Shown here: in pieces, positions 1 through 7,639 of the stretch
Layout of the letters: each line of letters starts with the position of its first letter
How positions within the stretch are numbered: the first letter of the stretch is position 1
Source: Mycolicibacterium rufum
Lineage (GTDB): Bacteria; Actinomycetota; Actinomycetes; Mycobacteriales; Mycobacteriaceae
Assembly: GCF_022374875.2 (NCBI RefSeq)
Contig: NZ_CP092427.2
Location: 2,914,001 to 2,978,000 of the forward strand
Length of the DNA stretch: 64,000 bases
Reading direction: 5' to 3'
The notes under the pieces: generated by a model
Seen by the model: only the letters and a program-made list of their open reading frames with translations
What the model was told of the DNA's origin: nothing
The model's database searches: none
Position numbers and translations under genes: made by a program

Positions 1-667
1 GCTCCTCGTCATCGGTGGTCGGCATCGGCTCCTCGTCGAGCGCCGGCGGCGCGGCCTTGCGGGTGAGCGCGGAGTAGCCGTCGGCGAGCCGGCGCAGCTC
101 GGCGGCGTTCTCGCCGGTCTCGGATGCCAGGTTGGCGAGCTCGGTGCTGCACACCACCATCGCGGTGTTGACCGCCGTCATCTCCACCGCGGCCTTGAGC
201 GCCTTGCCCACCCCGGGAATCAGCGCGAGCGACCAGGTGGCGTAGCCCAGCGTGGACAGGTGGTCGGACTGGTCGTCGAGCTTGCCGCGGTGATAGTCGA
301 CCTGAAACGCCTCCCGGGCGACGACGGTCTGCACGTCGCGGTCCAGCACGGCCAGCGCCGCGGCCGACGCGGACTGCCGGCGGTTCGCCGACGCGTACGC
401 CTGCGACCCGGTGCCCGCCCAGCCCTCGCGCGGAGAGGCGGAGTCGACGGTCTGACCGGCGCCGGTGAAGCCGGCCGCGCCCTGTCCGAACGCCTCGCCC
501 GGATCGGGCCGGCCCCACCCGGTGGTCAGCCGCATCCCGGCGATCAGCAGCTGACCCGCGTCGAGGATCTCCGAGCCGGACGACGCCTTCGCGACACGCG
601 CGCCGACGTTGCCCAATCCGCCGTCGATGACTTTGCCGAACCCGCCGGCAACATCGGACATCTCCAC
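1..667 (-). CDS. EspA/EspE-family ESX-1 secretion-associated protein, 3' end outside window
   Basis: The 222 residues visible start at a GTG with AAGGGG nine bases upstream; an ATG two codons later is the alternative. The protein has an EspA/EspE-like build: a GWAGTGSQAY segment (the W-x-G turn), a long helical stretch rich in Q, D and H, then a hydrophobic helix around IPGVGKAL and a VVCSTELA helix. Family members are ESX-1 (type VII) secreted factors. The neighbours, a MinD-like ATPase and whiB6 at 6 kb, are the usual ESX-1 border genes, which supports the call. The C-terminus, where substrates differ most, is missing, so espE versus another paralogue cannot be decided. Confidence 0.7.
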   Translation of the reverse strand, partial: MEMSDVAGGFGKVIDGGLGNVGARVAKASSGSEILDAGQLLIAGMRLTTGWGRPDPGEAFGQGAAGFTGAGQTVDSASPREGWAGTGSQAYASANRRQSASAAALAVLDRDVQTVVAREAFQVDYHRGKLDDQSDHLSTLGYATWSLALIPGVGKALKAAVEMTAVNTAMVVCSTELANLASETGENAAELRRLADGYSALTRKAAPPALDEEPMPTTDDEE

Positions 668-1001
668 GCTGGCTCACCCCTTCCCGCTGGGAGCCTACCA
701 GCGGGTCACCCCCCGCCATCTCACCAATTTTCCGTGCCGACTGCGTCACCGGACCCTGAAAACGTACCCCAGCAGCGATCGACCTCAGTTCGTAGAACAG
801 TGCATAACTGTAGACAGCAAATGTCGACGGCCCGTCGGCTTCTCCGGCGGTCGTCTGCCCGCTTCGCGCGGCGCAGCGCCCTGACGGCTGCCGTCGGAGG
901 CCGCCGCCCGGCCTCAGCCTCGGGTCGGCGATGTCTTTGCTCAGGACGTGGCCCCGTACGCTGAGACCCTGCTACGGATGGCATCGGCGAGGAGACGCGT
1001 T
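668..1001. promoter_or_regulatory. Divergent intergenic region between the Esp-like gene and the MinD-like ATPase
   Basis: No convincing gene is seen in these 334 bases. They must carry promoters for both divergent genes. A perfect 8-bp hairpin (CCCGCTGG, 7-base loop, CCAGCGGG; 683-705) lies in the predicted 5' leader of the Esp-like gene, just upstream of its AAGGGG ribosome binding site. The part around 790-830 is locally AT-richer and is the more likely promoter zone; no -10/-35 pair is claimed. Confidence 0.5.
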
Positions 1002-2198
1002 GTGACGGACCGCGAGGAGACACAGCGGGGCGATTCGGGGTGGACCGACTCCGGAACACCCCCGACCGGGAAGTCCCCCATCGTCCCGTCCCGCCCGCCG
1101 ATCGACGCGGGTCCGACGCAGGTTCTGCGGCCGGGTCCGCCGACCCGCCCGCCCGCCTGGCCGCCCGCGGCGCATCCCGCACCTCCCCCCGGCCCGTGGC
1201 CGCCGCGACCCCACGAGCCCGACACTGCGGGCCTGCCCGCCCAGCCGGGGTCCTACGCCGAGCGCATCCGCCCGGCCGACCTGGTGCCGGTCCGCAAGCC
1301 CACCCCGGGGCGGGGCTGGCGACGCGTTCTGTACTCGGCCACCTTCGGGTTGATCAATCTCGGCCCCTCGCCGGCCGAACGCCGGATCGCCGGGCTCGAG
1401 GCGGCGATCCGCGCTCCGCTGCGCGGCCATTTCAAGATCGGCGTGATGGGCAAGGGCGGCGTCGGCAAGACCACCGTCTCGGCGTGCATCGGTTCGGTCT
1501 TCGCCGAACTCCGCCAGGACGACCGGGTGGTGGCCGTGGACGCCGACACCGCGTTCGGCAAGCTCGGCAGCCGGGTGGATCCCCGCGCCCAGGGGTCGTT
1601 CTGGGAGCTGGCCGGCGATCAGCATCTCGAGACGTTCGCCGACGTGCGCAACCGCGTCGGCAGCAACGCGGCGGGCCTGTTCGTGCTCGCCGGCGAGGCG
1701 ACACCCGCGCGGCGTCGGGTCCTCGACCCGGCGATCTACCGCGAGGCGACGGCCCGGCTCGACCGGCACTTCACCATCTCCGTCGTCGACTGCAGTTCGA
1801 CGATGGACTCCCCGGTCACCCAGGAAGCGCTGCGCGACCTCGACGCGCTGGTCGTGGTGTCCTCGCCGTGGGTGGACGGCGCGGCGGCCGCCGGACAGAC
1901 CTTGGACTGGCTCGCCGCGCGCGGCTTCAACGGCCTGCTGCACCGCACGCTGGTGGTACTCAACGATTCCGACGGCCACGCCGACAAGCGCACGAAATCG
2001 GTTCTCGCACAGCAGTTCTCGGGTCACGGCCAACTGATCGTCGAGGTTCCGTTCGACGGCGGTCTGCGTCCGGGCGGCGTCATCGAGGGGACGCGGGATC
2101 TGTCACCGGCCGCGCGGGTGAAGTTCCTCGAGATCTGCGCCGCTCTGGCCGCGCACTTCCCGAACCACGGAGGTCGGCCGGAGGGTCCCCGGCACTAG
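1002..2198 (+). CDS. MinD/ParA-like P-loop ATPase of the ESX-1 border (Rv3860/EspI type)
   Basis: This 398-residue protein has a proline-rich, probably disordered N-terminus (about residues 20-100) and a MinD/ParA-type ATPase domain. The deviant Walker A motif GKGGVGKTT is at about residue 150, followed by VVAVDADTAFGKL and a Walker B-like segment SVVDCSS. Proline-rich MinD-like ATPases of this kind (Rv3860, EspI/Rv3876) occur with ESX-1 genes in M. tuberculosis. The GTG start at 1002 is chosen because GAGGAG stands seven bases upstream; the open frame extends further up without a ribosome site. Its tail nearly touches the convergent methyltransferase gene. A role in regulating type VII secretion is inferred from context. 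Confidence 0.75.
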   Translation: MTDREETQRGDSGWTDSGTPPTGKSPIVPSRPPIDAGPTQVLRPGPPTRPPAWPPAAHPAPPPGPWPPRPHEPDTAGLPAQPGSYAERIRPADLVPVRKPTPGRGWRRVLYSATFGLINLGPSPAERRIAGLEAAIRAPLRGHFKIGVMGKGGVGKTTVSACIGSVFAELRQDDRVVAVDADTAFGKLGSRVDPRAQGSFWELAGDQHLETFADVRNRVGSNAAGLFVLAGEATPARRRVLDPAIYREATARLDRHFTISVVDCSSTMDSPVTQEALRDLDALVVVSSPWVDGAAAAGQTLDWLAARGFNGLLHRTLVVLNDSDGHADKRTKSVLAQQFSGHGQLIVEVPFDGGLRPGGVIEGTRDLSPAARVKFLEICAALAAHFPNHGGRPEGPRH

Positions 2199-2956
2199 GC
2201 CAGCCGCAGGCTCAGCACCTCTCCGACGATCCGTCCGTCACCGAGCAGTTCGCCCATCTGCCCGGACTGACGTTCGGACACCTGCCACGCCGGGTCGTCG
2301 CCGTACCGGCGCTCCAGTTCCTCGTCGACCCGGTCGACGCGGTGCTGCCAGTCCTCGGGAATCGCCGGCAGATCGGACGTGCGCACGCGCGCCTCGACCC
2401 GCAGACCGGCGGCGGCCACCGCCTGGTCCAGCGACTCGGGCGTCGGGAAGTTGTTGCCCTCCGGGGTCTCCTCGTCGGTCAGCGGCGTCGGCGTGAGGAA
2501 CGCCAGGAGACCGATCCGTCCCGGGGGCCGCACCACCCGGCGCAACTCGTGCAGCACGGCGTCGTGGTCGTCGGTCGTGCACAGCACCCCGAGGCACCAC
2601 GCCGCGTCGAACGCCGCATCGTTGAACGGCAGCGCGTCGGCACTGGCCTGCACCGTCGGATAGTCGAACAGCGACCGCGCGGCCCGGCAGGCGCCCGCCT
2701 CCGGCTCGACCAGCACCGGCGTGACCGGGTGCCGGCCAACGGCGTAGGCCGCGGGCCCACCGACGCCCGCGCCGCAGTCGAGCAGGGTCTGCCCGTCACG
2801 CATCTCGAGCGCGTCGATCAACCAGTCGAGCGCTGCCGGGCTCCCGCTGCCCCGGCAGCCGGCGGGCACGTGATACCGCGGCCCCAGGTCGCGGGCCACC
2901 GCCGCCGTCCACGCGGCCACGGTGTCGAATTCGGCGGACATCGCATCGTCGCTCAC
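2195..2956 (-). CDS. Class I SAM-dependent methyltransferase
   Basis: This 253-residue protein has the Rossmann-type methyltransferase motif LLDCGAGVGGPAAYA (motif I, about residue 60), an acidic end of strand 2 (VLVEPEAG) and the ALPFNDAAFDAAWC motif typical of the Methyltransf_11 family. The GTG start overlaps the stop of the upstream reductase-like gene by four bases (GTGA), so the two are translationally coupled. The coupling to a methylene-tetrahydrofolate reductase-like protein suggests one-carbon metabolism, but the methyl acceptor cannot be told from sequence. Confidence 0.75.
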   Translation of the reverse strand: MSDDAMSAEFDTVAAWTAAVARDLGPRYHVPAGCRGSGSPAALDWLIDALEMRDGQTLLDCGAGVGGPAAYAVGRHPVTPVLVEPEAGACRAARSLFDYPTVQASADALPFNDAAFDAAWCLGVLCTTDDHDAVLHELRRVVRPPGRIGLLAFLTPTPLTDEETPEGNNFPTPESLDQAVAAAGLRVEARVRTSDLPAIPEDWQHRVDRVDEELERRYGDDPAWQVSERQSGQMGELLGDGRIVGEVLSLRLA

Positions 2957-3957
2957 AGCGTCTGCCTCTCCTGCCGGATCCGCCGGCCGACCTCAGCCTT
3001 GATCTCCGCGCCCGCCCGGGTTCCCGCCGCCGACGCCAGCCCGGAGACGTTGACGCCGTCGACGCCCTCGACCGCCAGCAGTGCCCGAGCCTCGGCGACC
3101 GCCGCTTCGATACCGGCCTCGACCGGATCGGGCGCGCCGAGGATGCCGTCGACGACGGCAGGGTCCACCGCGAGACCCGGCAGGCCCTGCAGGACGGCGG
3201 CCGAGAGCTCGTCGGTGATCACCGCGACGGCGGCCAGCACCGGGATCACCAGGCCGGCCGCGCGTGCGGCGGCCATGAAGTCGGCCACCACCGACGGGGC
3301 CGACACATGGTTCAGCACGGCGACGCCCGCACCGGCCAACTGCTTCTGCACCAGACGCAGAGGGCGTCCCGAAACCGGTGGCGCCGAGGGTGTTTCGGGG
3401 ACCGCGGCGGTGACGCCCAGGTCCGCGGCCAACGCGACCAGGCGCGGGCCGTCCAGGTCGAACGTCTGCGTGACATCGGGGCGGACGTCGTAGGCGCGCC
3501 CGTCGCCGGTCACGCACAGCACCGTCTGCACGCCGGTCAGCGTCAGCCCGCGCAGCTCCTGTTCGAGCACCACGCGATTGCGGTCCCGGCAGGACAGCGT
3601 GATCCAGGGCTGCACGCCGGCGTCCAGCAGCAGGCTCGCCATCAGGGTGGGCGGGAAGTCCGGCCGGTTCTGGTGTTCGCCCACCAGCACCGCGTCGCAG
3701 GAGTCCGCCAGTGCGCCCGCTGTCGCGGCGAGGTCCACCGCGTCGAACGGAAGGCAGCTGAAGTCGGTGAGGATCAGCGGCGCCGCCACCCGCGGCGTCA
3801 CCGCGAGGGCCCCCTCCCACAGCACCGTCTCCGGGAATGCACAGGGGCCCGGTCGCATCTCACACTGGCCGTCGGGTCGGACCCCGCCGCAGGGGCCGAA
3901 CCGCATGTGCTTCGGGCAGCCCGCCGCCTCGCGCTCCTGCGTCAACTCCGCCGTCAT
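2953..3957 (-). CDS. Methylenetetrahydrofolate reductase-like protein with N-terminal Cys-rich domain
   Basis: This 334-residue protein begins with a cysteine-rich block (GCPKHMRFGPCGG, then CEMRPGPCAF) resembling the zinc/Fe-S-type MTHFR_C domain. A TIM-barrel-like region follows with LCVTGDGR, a motif of methylene-THF reductases. In many proteins the Cys-rich domain is C-terminal; here it leads. The ATG at 3957 has GGAGG four to five bases upstream and is preferred over upstream starts. The gene is coupled to the methyltransferase behind it. It could reduce methylene-THF or feed methyl groups to a demethylation pathway; flavin binding cannot be proven by eye. Confidence 0.65.
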   Translation of the reverse strand: MTAELTQEREAAGCPKHMRFGPCGGVRPDGQCEMRPGPCAFPETVLWEGALAVTPRVAAPLILTDFSCLPFDAVDLAATAGALADSCDAVLVGEHQNRPDFPPTLMASLLLDAGVQPWITLSCRDRNRVVLEQELRGLTLTGVQTVLCVTGDGRAYDVRPDVTQTFDLDGPRLVALAADLGVTAAVPETPSAPPVSGRPLRLVQKQLAGAGVAVLNHVSAPSVVADFMAAARAAGLVIPVLAAVAVITDELSAAVLQGLPGLAVDPAVVDGILGAPDPVEAGIEAAVAEARALLAVEGVDGVNVSGLASAAGTRAGAEIKAEVGRRIRQERQTL

Positions 3958-4106
3958 CGAACCTCCGTGTCGTCGCAGCATCGTGCCCCGCTGCAGGCAC
4001 ACCCAAACGCCTCGCTCGAGGGTCTTCCGGCGATCCGAGAGAGACTTTCGGCCCCATCGGCGGCATCCGACACGTCCTTAGGGTCGAGGAAGCGCAGAAC
4101 AAGACG

Positions 4107-4146
4107 GTTGCCTCGGGTTCGGCGTCAGGCGAAAACCGGAGGCAAC
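4107..4146 (-). terminator. Hairpin just after the PAS-ANTAR gene
   Basis: An inverted repeat with arms GTTGCCTC and GAGGCAAC (4107-4114 and 4139-4146) lies eight bases past the stop of the PAS-ANTAR gene. There is no U-tract, which is usual for mycobacterial terminators. Confidence 0.45.
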
Positions 4147-4153
4147 TCCGCCG

Positions 4154-4867
4154 TTAAGAAGCAGCGCCGGCCCTGTTCTCGCCGCCCGTCTCCGTTCCGT
4201 CCGGACCGGACGGGATCCGCTGGTGGGCCGTCATCAGCACCTGGTCGTACACCTCCCGCGTCGGCAGCGCGCCGTCGCTCTGCAGCGTGCGGAAGTCGGT
4301 GAGGATCTGCTCGGCGAGCAGACGCAGCTTGACGTTGGTCTGCTGGGAGCGCCACCGCAGGAGGTCGAATGCGGCGGCGGCGTCGATGCCGTAGACCACC
4401 ATCAGCATGCCCTTGGCCTGCTCGATGGCCGCCCGATGCTCGGCGAAATCGGCGACCTGCGCCGACATCTCGTCACGCCGGTGGTCCTCGTAGGCGGTCA
4501 GGTCCACATAGAAGCCGTCGCTGCCGACGACGCGGCCGGTTTCGTCACGCAACTCGTTGCCGACGACCACCACGTGGTGGATGCGGCCCTGCACATCGCG
4601 GATGCGGTGCCGCGAGCTGAAGGCCACCCGGGTCTCGCGGATGCGGTCCATCAGCTCGGCCATCTGCGGGCGGTCGGCGGGATGTTTGTGACTCAGCACG
4701 AGGTCGGTGGTGGGAACGACGGTGCCGGGCTCGTAACCGTGGATCCGCGCCACCTCGTCCGACCACTCCCACCGGTCGTCGTCGAAGTGGTAGCGCACCC
4801 AGCCGATCCTCGGCGCGCCAGACCCGGCGTCGTCGCCGACGGCTGTGGCGTCGTCAGGTGTCGGCAC
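4154..4867 (-). CDS. PAS-ANTAR domain protein (putative RNA-binding antiterminator)
   Basis: The protein (237 residues from the GTG at 4867; the frame is open to 4960) carries a PAS domain (WVRYHFDDDRWEWSDEVARIHGYEPG through VVGSDGFYVDLT) followed by an ANTAR domain. The ANTAR signature is AAIEQAKGMLMVVYGID plus the helix AFDLLRWRSQQTNVKLRLLAEQIL. ANTAR domains bind paired hairpins in nascent RNA and prevent termination. GGGGGAA precedes the chosen GTG. The linker between the two domains holds a short helical segment ending DFAEHRAAI. Such PAS-ANTAR proteins are numerous in mycobacteria and usually stand alone; the ligand and RNA targets are unknown. Confidence 0.8.
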   Translation of the reverse strand: MPTPDDATAVGDDAGSGAPRIGWVRYHFDDDRWEWSDEVARIHGYEPGTVVPTTDLVLSHKHPADRPQMAELMDRIRETRVAFSSRHRIRDVQGRIHHVVVVGNELRDETGRVVGSDGFYVDLTAYEDHRRDEMSAQVADFAEHRAAIEQAKGMLMVVYGIDAAAAFDLLRWRSQQTNVKLRLLAEQILTDFRTLQSDGALPTREVYDQVLMTAHQRIPSGPDGTETGGENRAGAAS

Positions 4868-4956
4868 CGATACGTTCCCCCACGCTCTGCGAAGTTGCTG
4901 ACGTCGATCCCAACGTACCGAGGTGCTCGCGGAGACGGGATCCGATCCGCGCGAAC

Positions 4957-5688
4957 TCACATGATCTGCAGGATCAGCGCCTCGATCGCGTCGGCATCGG
5001 CGGGCGCGACCTGTTCACCGGCCTCGGCCCGCGACACCACCTGATCCGCGACGCCGGCTGCCTGCGCGGTCTCCGGGATGGTCAGGTTCGCGCCGCGGCG
5101 GGCTGCGTAGAGCCGCTGCCCGAGGGTGGCCGTGGGTGCCTGGGCGGCCCGCAGCATCAGGTCGTCGTAGAGGCTGCGCACGGCCCCCAGTGCCTTGATC
5201 AGCGCGGGTGTCACCCGGCCGATCCGCGCCGCCCGGGCAGCGACCGCTTCGAGTTGTCGCAGATCGGACAGCGTCGCGGTGATGCGCGGGGTGAACGCCG
5301 GATCGTCGGCCGCAGGCAGCGACGCCACCGTCGTCGACAGGGTGCTGACCGCGGTGACGACGGCCTGGGCGATGAGGGAGGCCTCGTCGGCCCCTGCCGG
5401 CGGTGGTGACGGCGGGCGGGGCCGCTCGGCCTGCCCGCTGCGCAGACCTTCGATGGTGCCCGGCGGCCACTGCAGCACCTCTTCGAGCTTTGCCCGGGTG
5501 CGCTGCCGTGGCCAGCTCCTGCCCTTCTCGAAGGCGATCAGCGCGCCGGCGTTGATGATCCCCTCGGCGGCCAGGCGGCGCTGGCTGATGTCGAGTTCGC
5601 GGCGCCGTGCCGCCGCCGCTGCTCCGGCCCTGACCATCCCCGGATCGGGTGCGTCGGTCGACTCCTCGGTCGACTCCGCGGGGGTCAT
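4957..5688 (-). CDS. HTH domain protein, function unknown
   Basis: This 243-residue protein has an XRE-like helix-turn-helix near residues 25-60 (RRRELDISQRRLAAEGIINAGALIAFEKGR) and a second HTH-like segment at the C-terminus (ARRGANLTIPETAQAAGVADQVVSRAEAGE). A linker rich in Ala and Pro and a helical middle region separate them. The ATG at 5688 has GAGGA upstream. Two DNA-binding modules in one chain suggest a regulator, perhaps of itself: a perfect 12-bp palindrome lies in its upstream region. No known family name is assigned. Confidence 0.6.
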   Translation of the reverse strand: MTPAESTEESTDAPDPGMVRAGAAAAARRRELDISQRRLAAEGIINAGALIAFEKGRSWPRQRTRAKLEEVLQWPPGTIEGLRSGQAERPRPPSPPPAGADEASLIAQAVVTAVSTLSTTVASLPAADDPAFTPRITATLSDLRQLEAVAARAARIGRVTPALIKALGAVRSLYDDLMLRAAQAPTATLGQRLYAARRGANLTIPETAQAAGVADQVVSRAEAGEQVAPADADAIEALILQIM

Positions 5689-6042
5689 GTACCGGATGTC
5701 CTCGTGTGGTGGGCCGACGGGCGGATGGATCGTAGCGGCTGCGCAGGGGCGGCTGCTACGGCTCGGGCGTTCGAACGCAACGGTTCACCGTCGAAACTAC
5801 ACCGCCGGAGCCGCCGCAACCGCATCAACGCTACAACTTCTCGGTGACATCTATGGGCTGCCCCTCTTCCGACAACGCGCTGCTCGACGTGCCTTTTCCG
5901 CCGCATCCGCGCCATCCGTGCATGGCAGGCGGCGCCTCTTCGCAACAGTTCCTGCCGTTAAACTGTTGCATCGCTACGGTTTGTCGGTTAGCTTTCCTTC
6001 CATCGCGGCCGATGAGCCGCCCAGGCACAGAGGAGCTACCCG
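5689..6042. promoter_or_regulatory. Divergent regulatory region between the HTH gene and whiB6
   Basis: No gene is supported in these 354 bases. Two symmetric sequences stand out. One is the palindrome GCGTTCGAACGC at 5767-5778, about 80 bases upstream of the HTH gene. The other is the inverted repeat GCAACAGTT / AACTGTTGC at 5942-5950 and 5961-5969, with a 10-base spacer, in front of whiB6. The AT-rich stretch 5960-6000 is the probable whiB6 promoter area. Confidence 0.55.
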
Positions 6043-6336
6043 ATGAACGCAACCCCGTGGGACGAGACGCCGGTCGGCGAGTGCACCCGGGATCCGGACC
6101 GGTGGACCACCACCGCGGACGACGAGGCCAAGGCCATCTGCCGGTCCTGCCCCCGCCGCTGGCTGTGCGCGAAGGAGGCGTGCGAGTCGCCCCGCGCGGA
6201 GGGACTGTGGGCGGGCATCTACGTGCCGGAGGCCGGTCGCGGCCGCACCTTTGCTCTGCGCCAGCTCAAGTCGCTGGCCGAGCAGAACGGCCAGCGGGTC
6301 GGCGAGCGCCGGGTGTACTACGCCGAGATCGCGTGA
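6043..6336 (+). CDS. whiB6: WhiB-family Fe-S transcriptional regulator WhiB6
   Basis: This 97-residue protein has the four WhiB cysteines: one in GECTRDPDRW, then CRSC and C in CRSCPRRWLC. The iron-sulphur binding fold is followed by the WhiB turn EGLWAGIYVPE and a basic tail (RRVYYAEIA end). The sequence matches the WhiB6 branch (PDRWTTT-DDEAK), which in M. tuberculosis controls ESX-1 genes and answers redox/NO signals with its 4Fe-4S cluster. GAGGAG precedes the ATG. Position next to ESX-1-type genes fits. The inverted repeat upstream may be its operator. Confidence 0.92.
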   Translation: MNATPWDETPVGECTRDPDRWTTTADDEAKAICRSCPRRWLCAKEACESPRAEGLWAGIYVPEAGRGRTFALRQLKSLAEQNGQRVGERRVYYAEIA

Positions 6337-6478
6337 GCACCGGCCCGGTCCGGAATATCGGCGCCACCCGCGGGGTTGAAGCTGCTGGCGGTGCCGGGCA
6401 TGCCCCGGGCTCCAACGATCTCCGTCGCTTCGAGCGACCACTCGCCGAGAGGCGCCATGGCGGCACCGCCCCCCACAC

Positions 6479-7186
6479 TCACGACGCGCGGCGTGGCGAC
6501 GCGTCCAGCCCGCTCATCACCAGCTGCAGCGAGGACTCGAACGAGGATCGCAGCATCAGAGCACGCAGATGCGGCGCCGCCGCGGCGGCGTGGGGGGCCT
6601 CGGTATGAGGCACCCGCTCTGCCAGTTCCTGCCAGGCGGCGTTGTCGCTGCTGCGGACCTCCGGCGACAGCGAGAGGAACGCCGCTTCGAGCATCGCCTG
6701 CCCGAGCAGGAAGTCGGCCAGCGAGCGGAACCGGTGGGCGGCCGTCTCGTCGTCGAACCCCCCGTCGCGCAGCAGCCCGATCGTCAGCTCCACCACCCGG
6801 ATTTCGTTGTCCAGACCGGTCGTTCGCGTCGCCACCGCGAAGCCGGTCTGCGGGAACTCGTTGACGTACACGCCGTAGATCGCCCGCGCCAGGTCGGCCA
6901 GCGAATCCATCCAGTGCTCGCTGCGCGACCAGTTGTCCAGCGCGATGCCGATCATCCGGTCCGCGACGGCGCGCAGCACGTCGTCGACACTGCCGAAGTA
7001 GCGGTACAGCGCCGACGGATCCGCGCCGACAGCAGAGGCCAGCGTCCGCGCGCTCAACACTGCGGCGCCGCGGTTCTCGATCAGGTTGACCGCCGCGTCG
7101 ATGTAGATCTCGCGCGACAGATCGGTGCCCGCACGGGTGCGGCGCCGCCGCCGCCCGCCCGCGGGTTCGCGCCGCGGTCCGGTCAT
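6479..7186 (-). CDS. TetR-family transcriptional regulator
   Basis: This 235-residue protein has a TetR N-terminal HTH (IYIDAAVNLIENRGAAVLSARTLASAVGADPSALYRYFGS, about residues 28-67) and a long all-helical ligand domain. A very basic N-terminal extension (GGRRRRRTRAG) may add DNA contacts. It is divergent from a small gene at 7270, and the 15-bp operator-like palindrome at 7202-7216 sits between them, so control of itself and of that gene is likely. The ligand is unknown. Confidence 0.85.
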   Translation of the reverse strand: MTGPRREPAGGRRRRRTRAGTDLSREIYIDAAVNLIENRGAAVLSARTLASAVGADPSALYRYFGSVDDVLRAVADRMIGIALDNWSRSEHWMDSLADLARAIYGVYVNEFPQTGFAVATRTTGLDNEIRVVELTIGLLRDGGFDDETAAHRFRSLADFLLGQAMLEAAFLSLSPEVRSSDNAAWQELAERVPHTEAPHAAAAAPHLRALMLRSSFESSLQLVMSGLDASPRRAS

Positions 7187-7201
7187 CCCCCACCCCCTTA
7201 C

Positions 7202-7216
7202 GTCAACACCGTTGAC
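7202..7216. promoter_or_regulatory. Putative TetR operator
   Basis: Perfect palindrome GTCAAC-ACC-GTTGAC, set inside flanking TACGT/ACGTA half-sites, 16 bases upstream of the TetR start. Size and position are those of a TetR-family operator; the assignment is an inference. Confidence 0.6.
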
Positions 7217-7269
7217 TGTACGTAGGTATTGCCAGAGGCTTGAACGCTGGATCAGACGGAAAGAGGGTC

Positions 7270-7629
7270 ATGGGGGACAGCAGTCATGCAGGCCGCAGAA
7301 GTGTCACCGTTCTACGCATCCGACGCATCGCCCACGACGGCGGCTACCTGTCCTACGAGGTGGACGCGCAGACCGGAGGCGGCCCGGTGCGCCGCTACTC
7401 CCTGACCGCGAACCTGTTCGTGGGACCCGTGGTGCTCTTCAGCGTGGACGACGACGGTGCGCTCGCCAACGTGGTGATCCATCATCCGCGCCGCTTCGGC
7501 GAGTTCGCGAGCGAGCAGTGGGTGCACCGCTTCTTCGCCGAATGGCAGGAACACGACGCGCACACCGAGGACGTCGCCGCCGTCACCTCCGACTGGTTGA
7601 CCACCGGCTACCAGGCGCGCTGCGGCTGA
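7270..7629 (+). CDS. Small conserved-looking protein divergent from TetR, function unknown
   Basis: This 119-residue protein has no recognised domain, signal peptide or membrane segment. It looks like a compact beta-rich fold (LSYEVDAQTGGGPVRRYSLTANLFVGPVVLFSVDDDG) followed by a helix with aromatic residues (EQWVHRFFAEWQEHDA). The ATG at 7270, just after GGAAAGAGGG, is chosen; the frame continues up to a TTG at 7240. As the divergent partner of a TetR gene with a shared operator it is the regulator's likely target. Confidence 0.6.
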   Translation: MGDSSHAGRRSVTVLRIRRIAHDGGYLSYEVDAQTGGGPVRRYSLTANLFVGPVVLFSVDDDGALANVVIHHPRRFGEFASEQWVHRFFAEWQEHDAHTEDVAAVTSDWLTTGYQARCG

Positions 7630-7639
7630 CCGTCCCCGT

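Noticed and set aside
1040..3493. Very long frame of 817 codons on the + strand
   Set aside because: Arg/Pro/Gly-rich shadow of the ATPase and of the opposite-strand methyltransferase and reductase genes, caused by high GC.
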